Assembly: GCA_030149405.1 (NCBI GenBank)
Contig: JASBRM010000083.1
Span: 1-15,265, forward strand
Direction: 5' to 3'
Length of the DNA stretch: 15,265 bases
Source: Neptuniibacter sp.
Lineage (GTDB): Bacteria > Pseudomonadota > Gammaproteobacteria > Pseudomonadales > Balneatricaceae
Below the pieces are notes generated by a model. That model was not told the origin of the DNA and did not search any database. It was given only the letters and a program-made list of their open reading frames with translations. The translations under genes and the position numbers were made by a program. Shown here one piece after another: positions 1 through 8,029 of the stretch (its first letter is position 1; each line of letters starts with the position of its first letter).

Positions 1-2
1 CT

Positions 3-2069
3 ATTAAGACAATACTAGCTTCAAGCCTTGCCTTACTGATATCTCACTCAGCTTTTGCAGTCAGTACATCCCTTACATCTGAACCTATCCATAAGAACAC
101 GCTGCACGAGATTACAGAGTCATTAAAGCTGCGTCACTACAAAGATCTGATGCTGAATGATGACCTATCTGACCAGATCCTTGAACAATATTTAAAGGAT
201 CTGGACCCGGCTCGTAGCTATTTTTTGAGCAGCGATATATCCGAATTCAATCAGTACAGATTCTCACTGGACGATCAGATTAAAAAAGGCGATCTGGAAA
301 CTGCATATTTAATTTTCAACCGTTTCCATGAACGTCTCGAAGAACGCATCAACTACTCCATCAACTTATTGGAGAGTGACAAACAATTTGACTTCACTCT
401 GGATGAATCACTGGATACAGATAGAGAAGATGCAACATGGATCTCCACTGAAGCGGAAATGAATGATCTGTGGAGAAAAAGAATTAAAAGCGCCCTCCTA
501 AATCTGAAGCTAGCAGAAAAAGACGACAAAGAAGCCAGAAAACTTTTAATCAAGCGTTATCAGAACCAGCTTAACCGCGCGACACAGGTTAACAGCGAAG
601 ATGTTTTCCAGATCTTCACCAACGCATATACCAAACAGTACGATCCACATACTGTGTATATGTCGCCGAGGAAATCTGAGAATTTCAAAATCAACATGAG
701 TCTTTCTTTTGAGGGCATCGGAGCCGTTCTACAAACAGAAAATGAGTTCACTCAGATTGTTCGACTTATTCCTGGCGGACCTGCCGAAAAAACGGGAGGC
801 CTGAAAGCAACTGATCGCATCATTGGTGTTGGTCAGGGTGAAAAAGGTGAAATAGAAGATGTTGTTGGCTGGCGTCTGGAGGATGTCGTTGATCTGATCA
901 GAGGTCCAAAAAGTACCACTGTTCGTCTTGAAATCAGAGGAGCAGAGCAAGATGATGCTCCCACTAAAGTGGTCGATATCGTTCGCAACAAAATTGAACT
1001 TGAAGAACAAGCAGCACAGAAAAAAATTCTGGAGCTGGACCACTTAGGTAGAACCTTCCGCTTGGGTGTAATTGAGATACCCGCTTTTTATATCAATTTT
1101 GATGCTCTGCAAAGTGGCGATGAAAATTACAAAAGCACATCGCGTGATGTCGCCAAACTGATTGATGAGCTCAAAGCAGAAGGCATAGACGGACTTATTG
1201 TTGACTTGCGAAATAATGGTGGCGGCTCACTCAGAGAAGCTAACGACACCGTGGGTTTATTTATTAAGCACGGCCCTACTGTACAGATCAAAGATTCTAC
1301 TGGGCGTGTAGACATCCTCAGAGATCGCAGTTCAAAAGTTGCTTACAGCGGACCATTAGCCGTTTTGGTTAACCGCCTATCAGCTTCAGCTTCGGAAATC
1401 TTTGCCGGCGCGATACAGGACTACAATCGCGGTATAGTCATTGGTGGTCAGACGTTTGGTAAAGGCACCGTACAAACCTTGTTACCACTCAGCCACGGTC
1501 AATTAAAACTGACACAAGCTAAGTTCTACCGTATTTCCGGTGGCAGTACTCAACATAAAGGGGTTATGCCAGATATCTACTTCCCTACTCTTTACGATCC
1601 AGAAGTCATTGGTGAAAGCGCACTGGATAATGCGCTTGTATGGGATGAAGTTAAAACCGCTAGGCATGGCAACTACCCAGCGTTTGACCAATTCCTCAAC
1701 CAAATTGATAAACGTTACAAAGAAAGAACTCTGACTGACCCTGACTTCATCTATATGCGAGAGCAAGTCGAGTACATAAATGAGGTACGTAACGAGGACA
1801 GTTCCATCCCTCTGCATGAAGCCCAACTAAAACTCGAAAGAGAGGAAGCTAAACAGTGGCAGATTGATGCCGAAAACCGCAGGCGTGCGTTGAAAGACCT
1901 TCCCCAAATTACTGAGCTTTCCGAATTAGAAGAGGAAAGAGAAAAAGACTCAGAAGGCAAACCGATAAACCCTGAAACAGAAGCAATGCTGAAAGAAAGC
2001 GGACGTATTCTGCTGGATGCAATCGTAATGCAGTTACAGTATTCTTCAGTAAGTTCCGACAAACAGTAA
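3..2069 (+). CDS. prc: Tail-specific (C-terminal processing) periplasmic protease Prc, 5' end missing
   Basis: Serine protease of family S41 that degrades or trims periplasmic proteins from their C-termini; in E. coli it processes PBP3 and controls murein hydrolases. The reading frame is open from base 3, and the first visible codons encode a hydrophobic stretch ending in SHSAFA, a typical signal-peptide end, so the true start lies just before the window and only a few residues are missing. The first internal ATG (150) is not the start. A PDZ domain (about bases 700-960, FEGIGAVL...) is followed by the peptidase core with SASASEIFAG and FGKGTVQT. The middle Ser of SASAS (codon 1386-1388) and the Lys (1461-1463) are 25 residues apart, the same spacing as the S452/K477 dyad of E. 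coli Prc, so the enzyme should be active. The charged C-terminal helical region is also present. A membrane-anchored protein gene follows 37 bases downstream and may be cotranscribed. Confidence 0.95.
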   Translation: MKTILASSLALLISHSAFAVSTSLTSEPIHKNTLHEITESLKLRHYKDLMLNDDLSDQILEQYLKDLDPARSYFLSSDISEFNQYRFSLDDQIKKGDLETAYLIFNRFHERLEERINYSINLLESDKQFDFTLDESLDTDREDATWISTEAEMNDLWRKRIKSALLNLKLAEKDDKEARKLLIKRYQNQLNRATQVNSEDVFQIFTNAYTKQYDPHTVYMSPRKSENFKINMSLSFEGIGAVLQTENEFTQIVRLIPGGPAEKTGGLKATDRIIGVGQGEKGEIEDVVGWRLEDVVDLIRGPKSTTVRLEIRGAEQDDAPTKVVDIVRNKIELEEQAAQKKILELDHLGRTFRLGVIEIPAFYINFDALQSGDENYKSTSRDVAKLIDELKAEGIDGLIVDLRNNGGGSLREANDTVGLFIKHGPTVQIKDSTGRVDILRDRSSKVAYSGPLAVLVNRLSASASEIFAGAIQDYNRGIVIGGQTFGKGTVQTLLPLSHGQLKLTQAKFYRISGGSTQHKGVMPDIYFPTLYDPEVIGESALDNALVWDEVKTARHGNYPAFDQFLNQIDKRYKERTLTDPDFIYMREQVEYINEVRNEDSSIPLHEAQLKLEREEAKQWQIDAENRRRALKDLPQITELSELEEEREKDSEGKPINPETEAMLKESGRILLDAIVMQLQYSSVSSDKQ

Positions 2070-2106
2070 CAACCTGTTTTTTCTGCTAAGGATTGGGTGA
2101 GGCGCG

Positions 2107-2880
2107 ATGAAAAAGTTTGTAATGATAGGGATTATCGTTCCTGTAGTACTTGCCATCCTGGCTGTTGGGGGCTTTTTCATTTATGAAGAGATGCAAGGGC
2201 AGCATGAACAAAACCTTAAAGACCTAGAAAAATTTGGTTTTGCAGTACTGCCTAACACCCCATACACGGAAACCAAAGGAGAACTGGGAGAAAGCCAACT
2301 CCCAGCTACTTTTGCTCAGGAAAAACTCACCCCTACCCAAAAAGTCATCCAAGGGTTGATGGATGACAATAAACAGCTGATTGACGAGCAACACCAGCTA
2401 CAGGATAAAATCGATGCTCTGAAAGCACAGGTGGCTGAACTGGAAAATTACAAAATGCTCAACGAACATTTTGCTCCATTGACGATTGCCGAAGAGATAA
2501 AAGCCGTCGAAAAGCAGATTAAAACTTTGCTGATCGATATGCCTGATGCCCGAAGATTCAGTGACCTGCAAATAAGCGCTATGTCTGCTTCAGTTGGCAA
2601 TGAATATAAAAAGTTCATAGGCAGTAAACGTATTATCCTCTCAGATAATGAAAGAGAAGACTTTATCAAACAATATATGCCGGAATACGCCTTTTGTGTT
2701 GGCGATGGCATTGAGATTGCGGCCAATTCTCCTCGTGAAGAAAGAGCGATCGCAAGCTATTTCCGCGAGCAAAATGACCAGTTCCTTTCAAACGAATTAA
2801 AAACCGATCTTGAAACTGTAGTAAAACCTTGCCAAACCGCTCTTTATTCGCGTTTATCCAGCTACGATAAACCTATCTAA
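2107..2880 (+). CDS. Uncharacterised membrane-anchored coiled-coil protein
   Basis: I do not recognise this 257-residue protein. It starts with two Lys and one strong hydrophobic helix (about residues 4-26, VMIGIIVPVVLAILAVGGFF), best read as an uncleaved N-terminal anchor with the rest in the periplasm. A heptad-like segment (about residues 78-118, rich in Gln, Leu, Asp and Lys) should form a coiled coil. The remainder looks helical. The only two cysteines, C197 and C242, lie in the C-terminal third and could form a disulfide if the domain is periplasmic. The start is supported by a GGTGAGG purine stretch four bases before the ATG. It follows prc with a 37-base gap and no terminator between them, so cotranscription with prc is likely and a role as a partner or substrate of that protease is possible but only inferred. 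It is not a truncated version of a family I know. Confidence 0.8.
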   Translation: MKKFVMIGIIVPVVLAILAVGGFFIYEEMQGQHEQNLKDLEKFGFAVLPNTPYTETKGELGESQLPATFAQEKLTPTQKVIQGLMDDNKQLIDEQHQLQDKIDALKAQVAELENYKMLNEHFAPLTIAEEIKAVEKQIKTLLIDMPDARRFSDLQISAMSASVGNEYKKFIGSKRIILSDNEREDFIKQYMPEYAFCVGDGIEIAANSPREERAIASYFREQNDQFLSNELKTDLETVVKPCQTALYSRLSSYDKPI

Positions 2881-2907
2881 ACTGAGCACGAATGAATCAA
2901 AAAATAG

Positions 2908-2935
2908 TGTTCTCTGTTATACATTCCTGTATAAT
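2908..2935 (+). promoter_or_regulatory. Putative sigma-70 promoter of rpsA
   Basis: A perfect -10 hexamer TATAAT occupies 2930-2935. The -35 is weak: TGTTCT at 2908-2913 lies 16 bases upstream. The bases just after the -10 are GCGCGC, a GC-rich discriminator typical of stringently controlled promoters for ribosomal components. It sits about 150 bases before the rpsA start, leaving room for a structured leader. The -10 and discriminator are seen directly; ppGpp control is inferred. Confidence 0.55.
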
Positions 2936-2941
2936 GCGCGC

Positions 2942-3081
2942 TCATTTTCTCATGAATTGAGTGTTGCACCGGATTAACTGCTCAATTCCTGAATATTAAA
3001 AACTGACCCTGCAAACCGGTAATGCAGGCTGCTGCTTAGTCACTTCATGTGACCGACAGCCCCTACTATAGGACATATTCA
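2942..3081 (+). promoter_or_regulatory. Structured rpsA leader, probable S1 autoregulatory element
   Basis: Three successive inverted repeats fill the untranslated leader. Hairpin 1 is a perfect 8-bp repeat, GAATTGAG (2954-2961) with CTCAATTC (2981-2988), whose loop holds a GGA (2971-2973). Hairpin 2 is CCTGCA (3008-3013) with TGCAGG (3023-3028) around a 9-base loop. Hairpin 3 pairs GTCAC (3039-3043) with GTGAC (3049-3053), with an outer GCTG/CAGC pair (3031-3034 and 3057-3060). The ribosome-binding AGGA (3070-3073) and ATG (3082) follow. In E. coli, S1 represses its own mRNA through a leader of several hairpins with GGA-bearing loops, so the same role is inferred here. The repeats are seen directly; the fold is not tested. 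Confidence 0.6.
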
Positions 3082-4758
3082 ATGAGCGAAAGCTTTGCTG
3101 ATCTGTTTGAAGAATCCCTTGCATCCCTAGACATGACTCCAGGCAAACTGGTAACTGGTGAAGTTGTTGATATCGACAGCGACTGGGTTACTGTACACGC
3201 TGGCCTGAAATCTGAAGCTATCATTCCTCGTTCTCAGTTCCTGAACGATGCTAACGAACTGGAAATCCAGGTTGGTGACGAAGTTAAAGTTGCCCTAGAA
3301 GCAGTTGAAGATGGTTTCGGTGAGACTCGTCTGTCTCGTGAGAAAGCGAAACGCGCTGAAGCTTGGGAAGTTCTGCAGGCTAAATTTGAAGCTGAAGAAA
3401 CTGTTACTGGTTGCATCAGCGGCAAAGTTAAAGGTGGTTTCACTGTAAGCATCAACAACATTCAGGGCTTCCTGCCAGGTTCTCTGGTAGATGTTCGCCC
3501 AGTACGTGACGTTGACCACCTGGAAGGTAAAGAGCTGGAATTCAAACTGATCAAGCTGGACCAGAAACGTAACAACATCGTTGTTTCTCGTCGTGCGGTT
3601 CTTCAGGAAGCAAACAGTGCTCAGCGTGATGAGCTGCTGGCTACTCTGGAAGAAGGTCAGGAAGTTAAAGGTTTCGTTAAGAACCTGACTAACTACGGTG
3701 CATTCATCGATCTTGGCGGTGTTGACGGCCTTCTGCACATCACAGACATGGCGTGGAAGCGTATCTCTCACCCATCTGAGATGCTGAACCCAGGTGATGA
3801 AATCACTGTTAAGATCATCAAGTTCGACAAAGAATCTGGTCGTATTTCTCTGGGTCTGAAGCAGCTGTCCATCGATCCATGGGCTTTGATCAAAGAACGT
3901 TACCCAGCTGGTGCTAAGTGCCAGGCACGCATCACTAACCTGACTGACTACGGCTGCTTCGCATCTATCGAAGACGGCGTTGAAGGTCTGGTACACGTTT
4001 CTGAAATGTCCTGGACTAACAAGAACATCCACCCATCTAAAGTTGTTAACATTGGCGACGAAGTAGAAGTGATGATTCTTGACGTTGACGAAGAACGTCG
4101 TCGTATCTCTCTGGGTATCAAGCAGTGCACTGCTAACCCATGGGTTACTTTCGCTGAGCAGTTCGCAGCTAACGACAAAGTTACTGGTACGATCAAAACG
4201 ATCACTGACTTCGGTATCTTCGTTGGTCTGCAGGACGAGCTGGACGGTCTGGTTCACATGTCCGACATCACTTGGGAAGCTGATGCTGAAGCAGCTCTGC
4301 GCCAGTTCAAGAAAGGCGAAGAAGTTGAAGCAGTTATCCTGTCTATCGATGCAGAGAAAGAGCGTATCTCTCTGGGCATCAAACAGCTGGAAAGCGATCC
4401 ATTCGCTGAGTACGCTGCAGCAAACGACAAGAACTCTATCGTAAAAGGTAAAGTAGTTTCTGTAGACGCTAAAGCTGCTGTTATTGAACTGGCTGAAGGC
4501 ATCGAAGGAACTCTGAAAGTATCTGAGATCTCTGTAGATCGCACTGAAGATGCATCCGCTGTACTGAGCGTTGGTGATGAAGTTGAAGCTAAGATTACGA
4601 ACATCGACCGTCGTAACCGCGCAATCAACCTGTCTATCAAAGCTAAAGAACAGGCTGAAGAGAAAGCTGCAATCTCTGCTGTTCGTAATGCTGAAGTTGA
4701 AGTATCCGGTCCAACGACTATCGGTGACCTGATCAAAGCTCAGCTGGACAACCAGTAA
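3082..4758 (+). CDS. rpsA: 30S ribosomal protein S1
   Basis: S1 binds mRNA on the 30S subunit and helps unfold and load messages, especially those with weak Shine-Dalgarno sequences. The 558-residue product is nearly the same length as E. coli S1 (557) and aligns along its whole length, starting [13 protein letters not shown]. Six S1 (OB-fold) repeats lie at roughly residues 20-87, 105-171, 191-260, 277-347, 364-434 and 450-520; the first two are the divergent ribosome-binding type. Landmarks include [44 protein letters not shown] and [14 protein letters not shown]. The frame is open 11 codons further upstream to 3049, but the ATG at 3082 matches the family start and has AGGA eight bases before it. 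Codon use is strongly restricted (Leu CTG, Arg CGT, Glu GAA, Asn AAC), unlike its neighbours and as expected for a highly expressed gene. It is monocistronic here, with its own promoter, leader and terminator, and without cmk or ihfB beside it. Confidence 0.98.
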   Translation: MSESFADLFEESLASLDMTPGKLVTGEVVDIDSDWVTVHAGLKSEAIIPRSQFLNDANELEIQVGDEVKVALEAVEDGFGETRLSREKAKRAEAWEVLQAKFEAEETVTGCISGKVKGGFTVSINNIQGFLPGSLVDVRPVRDVDHLEGKELEFKLIKLDQKRNNIVVSRRAVLQEANSAQRDELLATLEEGQEVKGFVKNLTNYGAFIDLGGVDGLLHITDMAWKRISHPSEMLNPGDEITVKIIKFDKESGRISLGLKQLSIDPWALIKERYPAGAKCQARITNLTDYGCFASIEDGVEGLVHVSEMSWTNKNIHPSKVVNIGDEVEVMILDVDEERRRISLGIKQCTANPWVTFAEQFAANDKVTGTIKTITDFGIFVGLQDELDGLVHMSDITWEADAEAALRQFKKGEEVEAVILSIDAEKERISLGIKQLESDPFAEYAAANDKNSIVKGKVVSVDAKAAVIELAEGIEGTLKVSEISVDRTEDASAVLSVGDEVEAKITNIDRRNRAINLSIKAKEQAEEKAAISAVRNAEVEVSGPTTIGDLIKAQLDNQ

Positions 4759-4784
4759 GATCCAGTCTTAATCAATTAGACGTT

Positions 4785-4820
4785 AAAAGCCGCCTCCCAA
4801 TCAGGGAAGGCGGCTTTTTT
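4785..4820 (+). terminator. Rho-independent terminator of rpsA
   Basis: AAAAGCCGCCTCCC and GGGAAGGCGGCTTTTTT form a GC-rich stem with one bulged base around an AATCA loop, ending in six Ts. It starts 26 bases after the rpsA stop codon and separates rpsA from the Amt-GGDEF-EAL gene. Confidence 0.93.
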
Positions 4821-4921
4821 GTGTCTATTCCCATCATATCTCGCAATGTCCACCCTCAGGCATGTTTTTTGCAGCGCACAAACCATTGTTAATTGCAGTA
4901 CTGGCAACATTTCATAAATTC

Positions 4922-4931
4922 AAGGAGGTGA
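4922..4931 (+). promoter_or_regulatory. Unusually complete Shine-Dalgarno of the Amt-GGDEF-EAL gene
   Basis: AAGGAGGTGA is fully complementary to the 3' tail of 16S rRNA (10 of 10 bases) and ends four bases before the ATG at 4936. It fixes the start codon and is much stronger than the sites before the other genes in this window. Confidence 0.85.
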
Positions 4932-4935
4932 GATT

Positions 4936-7900
4936 ATGCTGGATAATTTTTGGCTACTTGTCTCTGCCCTGCTTGTTTTTGTCATGCAGATTGGTTTTCT
5001 GTGCCTTGAAAGCGGCAGAACCCGATCAAAGAACAGCATCAACGTTGCCGCCAAGAACATCTCTGACTTTATTCTTTCCACATCGCTGTTCTGGCTGGTG
5101 GGATTCGGGTTGATGTTTGGCTCTGACTTTATGGGGGTTCTGGGCACTGATCATTTTGTTTTTGGGGAAAACAATTCAGCCTCAGAAATGTCGTTTTTCC
5201 TGTTTCAGCTAATGTTTTGCGGCACCGCGGCAACGCTCACTTCTGGTGCAACAGCAGAAAGAATGACCTTTATTGGTTACATTTTCATCACCACAATACT
5301 CTGTCTGTTTATCTACCCATTAACTGGCCACTGGGCCTGGGCAAGCCTTTTCAACTCCGAGAATACTGGCTGGCTTGAATCCATAGGGTTTGTTGATTTT
5401 GCCGGCGCCACAGTCGTTCACTCCGTTGGTAGCTGGGTCGCCCTTGCAGCAGTGTTGATTATAGGCCCGCGAATTGGGCGGTATGACACGAATTTCAGAT
5501 TTCCTTCTGGCAGTAACCTCCCTATGGCAACAATGGGTACGCTGCTGATCTGGTTAGGTTGGTTTGGATTTAACGGTGGCAGTGCCTTAACTATGAACGG
5601 GCAAGTTCCAGGAATATTGCTGAACACGTGTCTAGGTGCCGTCTGGGGCGGATTCATAGCCTCCACCCTTCACTATTTCGAGAAAAGATTTATTGATGTC
5701 AGCTACATTCTGAATGGCATAATTGCAGGGTTAGTAAGTGTAACCGCCGCCTGCCACGCCGTGTCACCTCTTTCCGCCGCAGTGATTGGAATGGTATCGG
5801 GCGTTATTCTCTTTTATGGAACTAAGTGGATTGATCGCTTACGAATTGATGACGCTCTTTACGTAATCCCAGCGCATCTATTTGCAGGCATCTGGGGCAC
5901 TGTCGCCTATGCCCTATTCGCTAAAGCTGAGTACCTCGCTGATGGCGTCACCCGTTCAGAACAACTGGCAGTACAGTTATTTGGTGTCGCTGTTATTGGC
6001 CTGTACAGTTTTTTTGTGAGTTATATCCTGTTACTCATACTGAATATTTTTATCCCTCTCAGAGTTAGCGCAAAAACCGAAATACAAGGTTTGAACATTG
6101 CTGAGCACCAGGCCTCTACTGAGCTTATTGACCTGTTAAGTGATATGGAAAAGCAACAGGACCAGGGAAACTTTGCAACGCCGGTTAAAGAAGAGCCCTT
6201 CACTGAAGTAGGCCAAATCGCGCAGAAATATAATGAAGTCATTACGCGCATCAATGAGCAGATGGCTCAGCGTGAAATTGCTATCAATCAATTCCAAGCT
6301 AGCGAACGAAGAAAAAGCGCTATCCTCGATTCCTCAATGGACTGCATCATTTCAATTAATGGGCACGGCGAAATTATTGAGTTTAATCCTTCGGCTGAAC
6401 GCACTTTAGGCTGCCTCAAAAGCCAGGCACAAGGCCGGAAATTCTTTGATTACTTTGCTCTGGAAACAGATAGAGAAGACTTTGAAAAGAGCCTTGAGCA
6501 TCGCTTTAGTTCTGCAAGCGGTCTAATCTTGAACCGCCGTAATAGAATTCAGCTGAAACGCATCTCAGGACATCAATTCCCAGCTGAGGTAACAATCACC
6601 AGTTCAGGTGCCGAAGAAATTGCCAGAACTGAGTTTACACTGCATATCCGTGATGTAACGCGTGACCAGAAGATGCAATCGAGGCTCACTTTCCTCGCCT
6701 ACAAAGATCCTCTCACTCACCTTTCAAACAGAACCCACTTAATGAAAAGGCTTCATGAGGAGATCCATACCGCTCAAAGAGAAGGTGAAACTGTTGCTCT
6801 GATGTTTATGGACCTGGATCAGTTCAAAAAGATTAACGACACCATGGGACATAAAGCCGGTGACGAACTCCTTTGTGAAGTCGCTCACAGACTTACTAAA
6901 GTATGTCGTGACGAAGACATAATCTCCCGTTGGGGCGGAGATGAATTTATTGTGGTTCTCAGTGGCGCATTAACTCAAGAGATTATATGCAATAAAGCAC
7001 AACAAATTCTGGAAATTATGCGCCACCCAGTCGAGATTAGCGGTAAGCAATTCAGCCTTCCTACAAGCATTGGTATTTCATTATCAGTCGGTGGAACTGC
7101 TGAAGCAGACCAATTAATCCAGGAAGCTGATATCGCAATGTACTCAGCTAAGTCTAACGGACGTGACATATATTCAGTGTTTGAACCATATATGGCAGAA
7201 AAAACAACCAAGGCAGTGACATATGAGCGCATGATAAAACGAGCGCTTTTAAATCGTCAGTTCCACCTGGTTTATCAACCCAAAGTTAAGCATTCTCCTA
7301 ACGAGATCATCGCTCTGGAAGCACTCATACGTTGGAATCATCCTGAGAAAGGCCCAATACCGCCCTCTGATTTTATCCCGGTAGCTGAAGAAAGCGGCCT
7401 GATCATTCCTTTGGGAGAGGTCGTTATTGCAGAGGCGATTCAGCAATTGTCTGACTGGAAAGGTCAAGGCCTTAAACCACTTCCCGTTTCTGTCAACATC
7501 TCAGGAAATCACCTGATTTCTGATGACCTTGTCCCATTTATCAAACAGCAACTTAGCCTGAATGCTATTCCAGGAAAGCTGCTTGAGATTGAAATCACAG
7601 AAGGCGTTCTGATACAGGATATTGAACGTTGCATCGAGGTCATGGAGGAACTTAAACGACTTGAAATCAGCATTTCAATTGATGATTTCGGAACAGGCTA
7701 CTCTTCTTTAAATTACCTAAAGAGGTTACCTCTCGATATTCTTAAAATCGACCAATCCTTTGTGGATGAGTGCGCCAGCAAAGAGGAAGACGGTGAAATT
7801 TGCGCGACTATTATCAATCTGGCAAACAGCCTGAATCTTGATACAGTCGCAGAGGGTGTAGAAACACTGGAACAGCTGGAAACACTCAAATCTATGGGGT

Positions 7901-8028
7901 GCAATGTATTCCAAGGCTATTATTTCTACAAACCTTTAAGGGCAGAAGAAATTGGAAAGTTATTGACCAGTTCTACCGAGACTACATCGATCAACCTAGC
8001 TGAAAGCCACCGCTATGCTGTGAAGTAA
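4936..8028 (+). CDS. Ammonium-transporter-domain sensor fused to PAS, GGDEF and EAL (c-di-GMP turnover)
   Basis: A 1030-residue inner-membrane protein joining an Amt/Rh channel fold to a cytoplasmic c-di-GMP module. Residues 1-370 hold about 11 hydrophobic helices. Landmarks of E. coli AmtB are present: VDFAGATVVH with D154 and H162 (AmtB D160/H168), H314 in PAHLFAGIWG (H318), F94 and F212 (Phe gate), and S216 in GFNGGSA (S219). Residues 385-455 form a charged linker with a HAMP-like EVGQIAQKYNEVI. A PAS domain lies at about 459-580. The GGDEF domain has an intact GGDEF at 667-671 and an I-site RDED at 658-661, with the standard five-residue gap. The EAL domain has E795-A-L followed by NISGNHL, EITEG, IDDFGTGYSSLNYLKRLP, EGVETLEQ and QGYYF, so both cyclase and phosphodiesterase look catalytic. 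Inferred role: ammonium occupancy or flux sets c-di-GMP level. No glnK is nearby. Its stop lies one base from the converging ycgN stop. Confidence 0.94.
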   Translation: MLDNFWLLVSALLVFVMQIGFLCLESGRTRSKNSINVAAKNISDFILSTSLFWLVGFGLMFGSDFMGVLGTDHFVFGENNSASEMSFFLFQLMFCGTAATLTSGATAERMTFIGYIFITTILCLFIYPLTGHWAWASLFNSENTGWLESIGFVDFAGATVVHSVGSWVALAAVLIIGPRIGRYDTNFRFPSGSNLPMATMGTLLIWLGWFGFNGGSALTMNGQVPGILLNTCLGAVWGGFIASTLHYFEKRFIDVSYILNGIIAGLVSVTAACHAVSPLSAAVIGMVSGVILFYGTKWIDRLRIDDALYVIPAHLFAGIWGTVAYALFAKAEYLADGVTRSEQLAVQLFGVAVIGLYSFFVSYILLLILNIFIPLRVSAKTEIQGLNIAEHQASTELIDLLSDMEKQQDQGNFATPVKEEPFTEVGQIAQKYNEVITRINEQMAQREIAINQFQASERRKSAILDSSMDCIISINGHGEIIEFNPSAERTLGCLKSQAQGRKFFDYFALETDREDFEKSLEHRFSSASGLILNRRNRIQLKRISGHQFPAEVTITSSGAEEIARTEFTLHIRDVTRDQKMQSRLTFLAYKDPLTHLSNRTHLMKRLHEEIHTAQREGETVALMFMDLDQFKKINDTMGHKAGDELLCEVAHRLTKVCRDEDIISRWGGDEFIVVLSGALTQEIICNKAQQILEIMRHPVEISGKQFSLPTSIGISLSVGGTAEADQLIQEADIAMYSAKSNGRDIYSVFEPYMAEKTTKAVTYERMIKRALLNRQFHLVYQPKVKHSPNEIIALEALIRWNHPEKGPIPPSDFIPVAEESGLIIPLGEVVIAEAIQQLSDWKGQGLKPLPVSVNISGNHLISDDLVPFIKQQLSLNAIPGKLLEIEITEGVLIQDIERCIEVMEELKRLEISISIDDFGTGYSSLNYLKRLPLDILKIDQSFVDECASKEEDGEICATIINLANSLNLDTVAEGVETLEQLETLKSMGCNVFQGYYFYKPLRAEEIGKLLTSSTETTSINLAESHRYAVK

Positions 8029-8029
8029 G

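Noticed and set aside
150..2069. Start of prc at the ATG at 150
   Set aside because: The frame is open back to base 3 and encodes a signal-peptide end (SHSAFA) followed by conserved-looking sequence, so the true start is outside the window.
3049..3081. Eleven-codon N-terminal extension of S1 from the ATG at 3049
   Set aside because: This ATG lies inside leader hairpin 3, has no ribosome-binding site, and the added residues are not part of the S1 family; the ATG at 3082 has AGGA at the proper distance.
3295..4257. 320-residue open frame on the minus strand opposite rpsA
   Set aside because: It has no ribosome-binding site and no recognisable domain, and its openness follows from the narrow codon use of rpsA on the other strand. 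The same holds for the antisense frame at 4254-4736.
4902..4918. Possible sigma-54 promoter (TGGCA) before the Amt gene
   Set aside because: The GG is present but the required GC ten bases further on is absent (CATAAA), so the -24/-12 pattern is not met, even though nitrogen control would suit an Amt gene.
4862..5113. 83-residue plus-strand frame overlapping the start of the Amt gene
   Set aside because: Its ATG has no ribosome-binding site, its sequence resembles no family, and most of it lies inside the Amt coding region in another frame.
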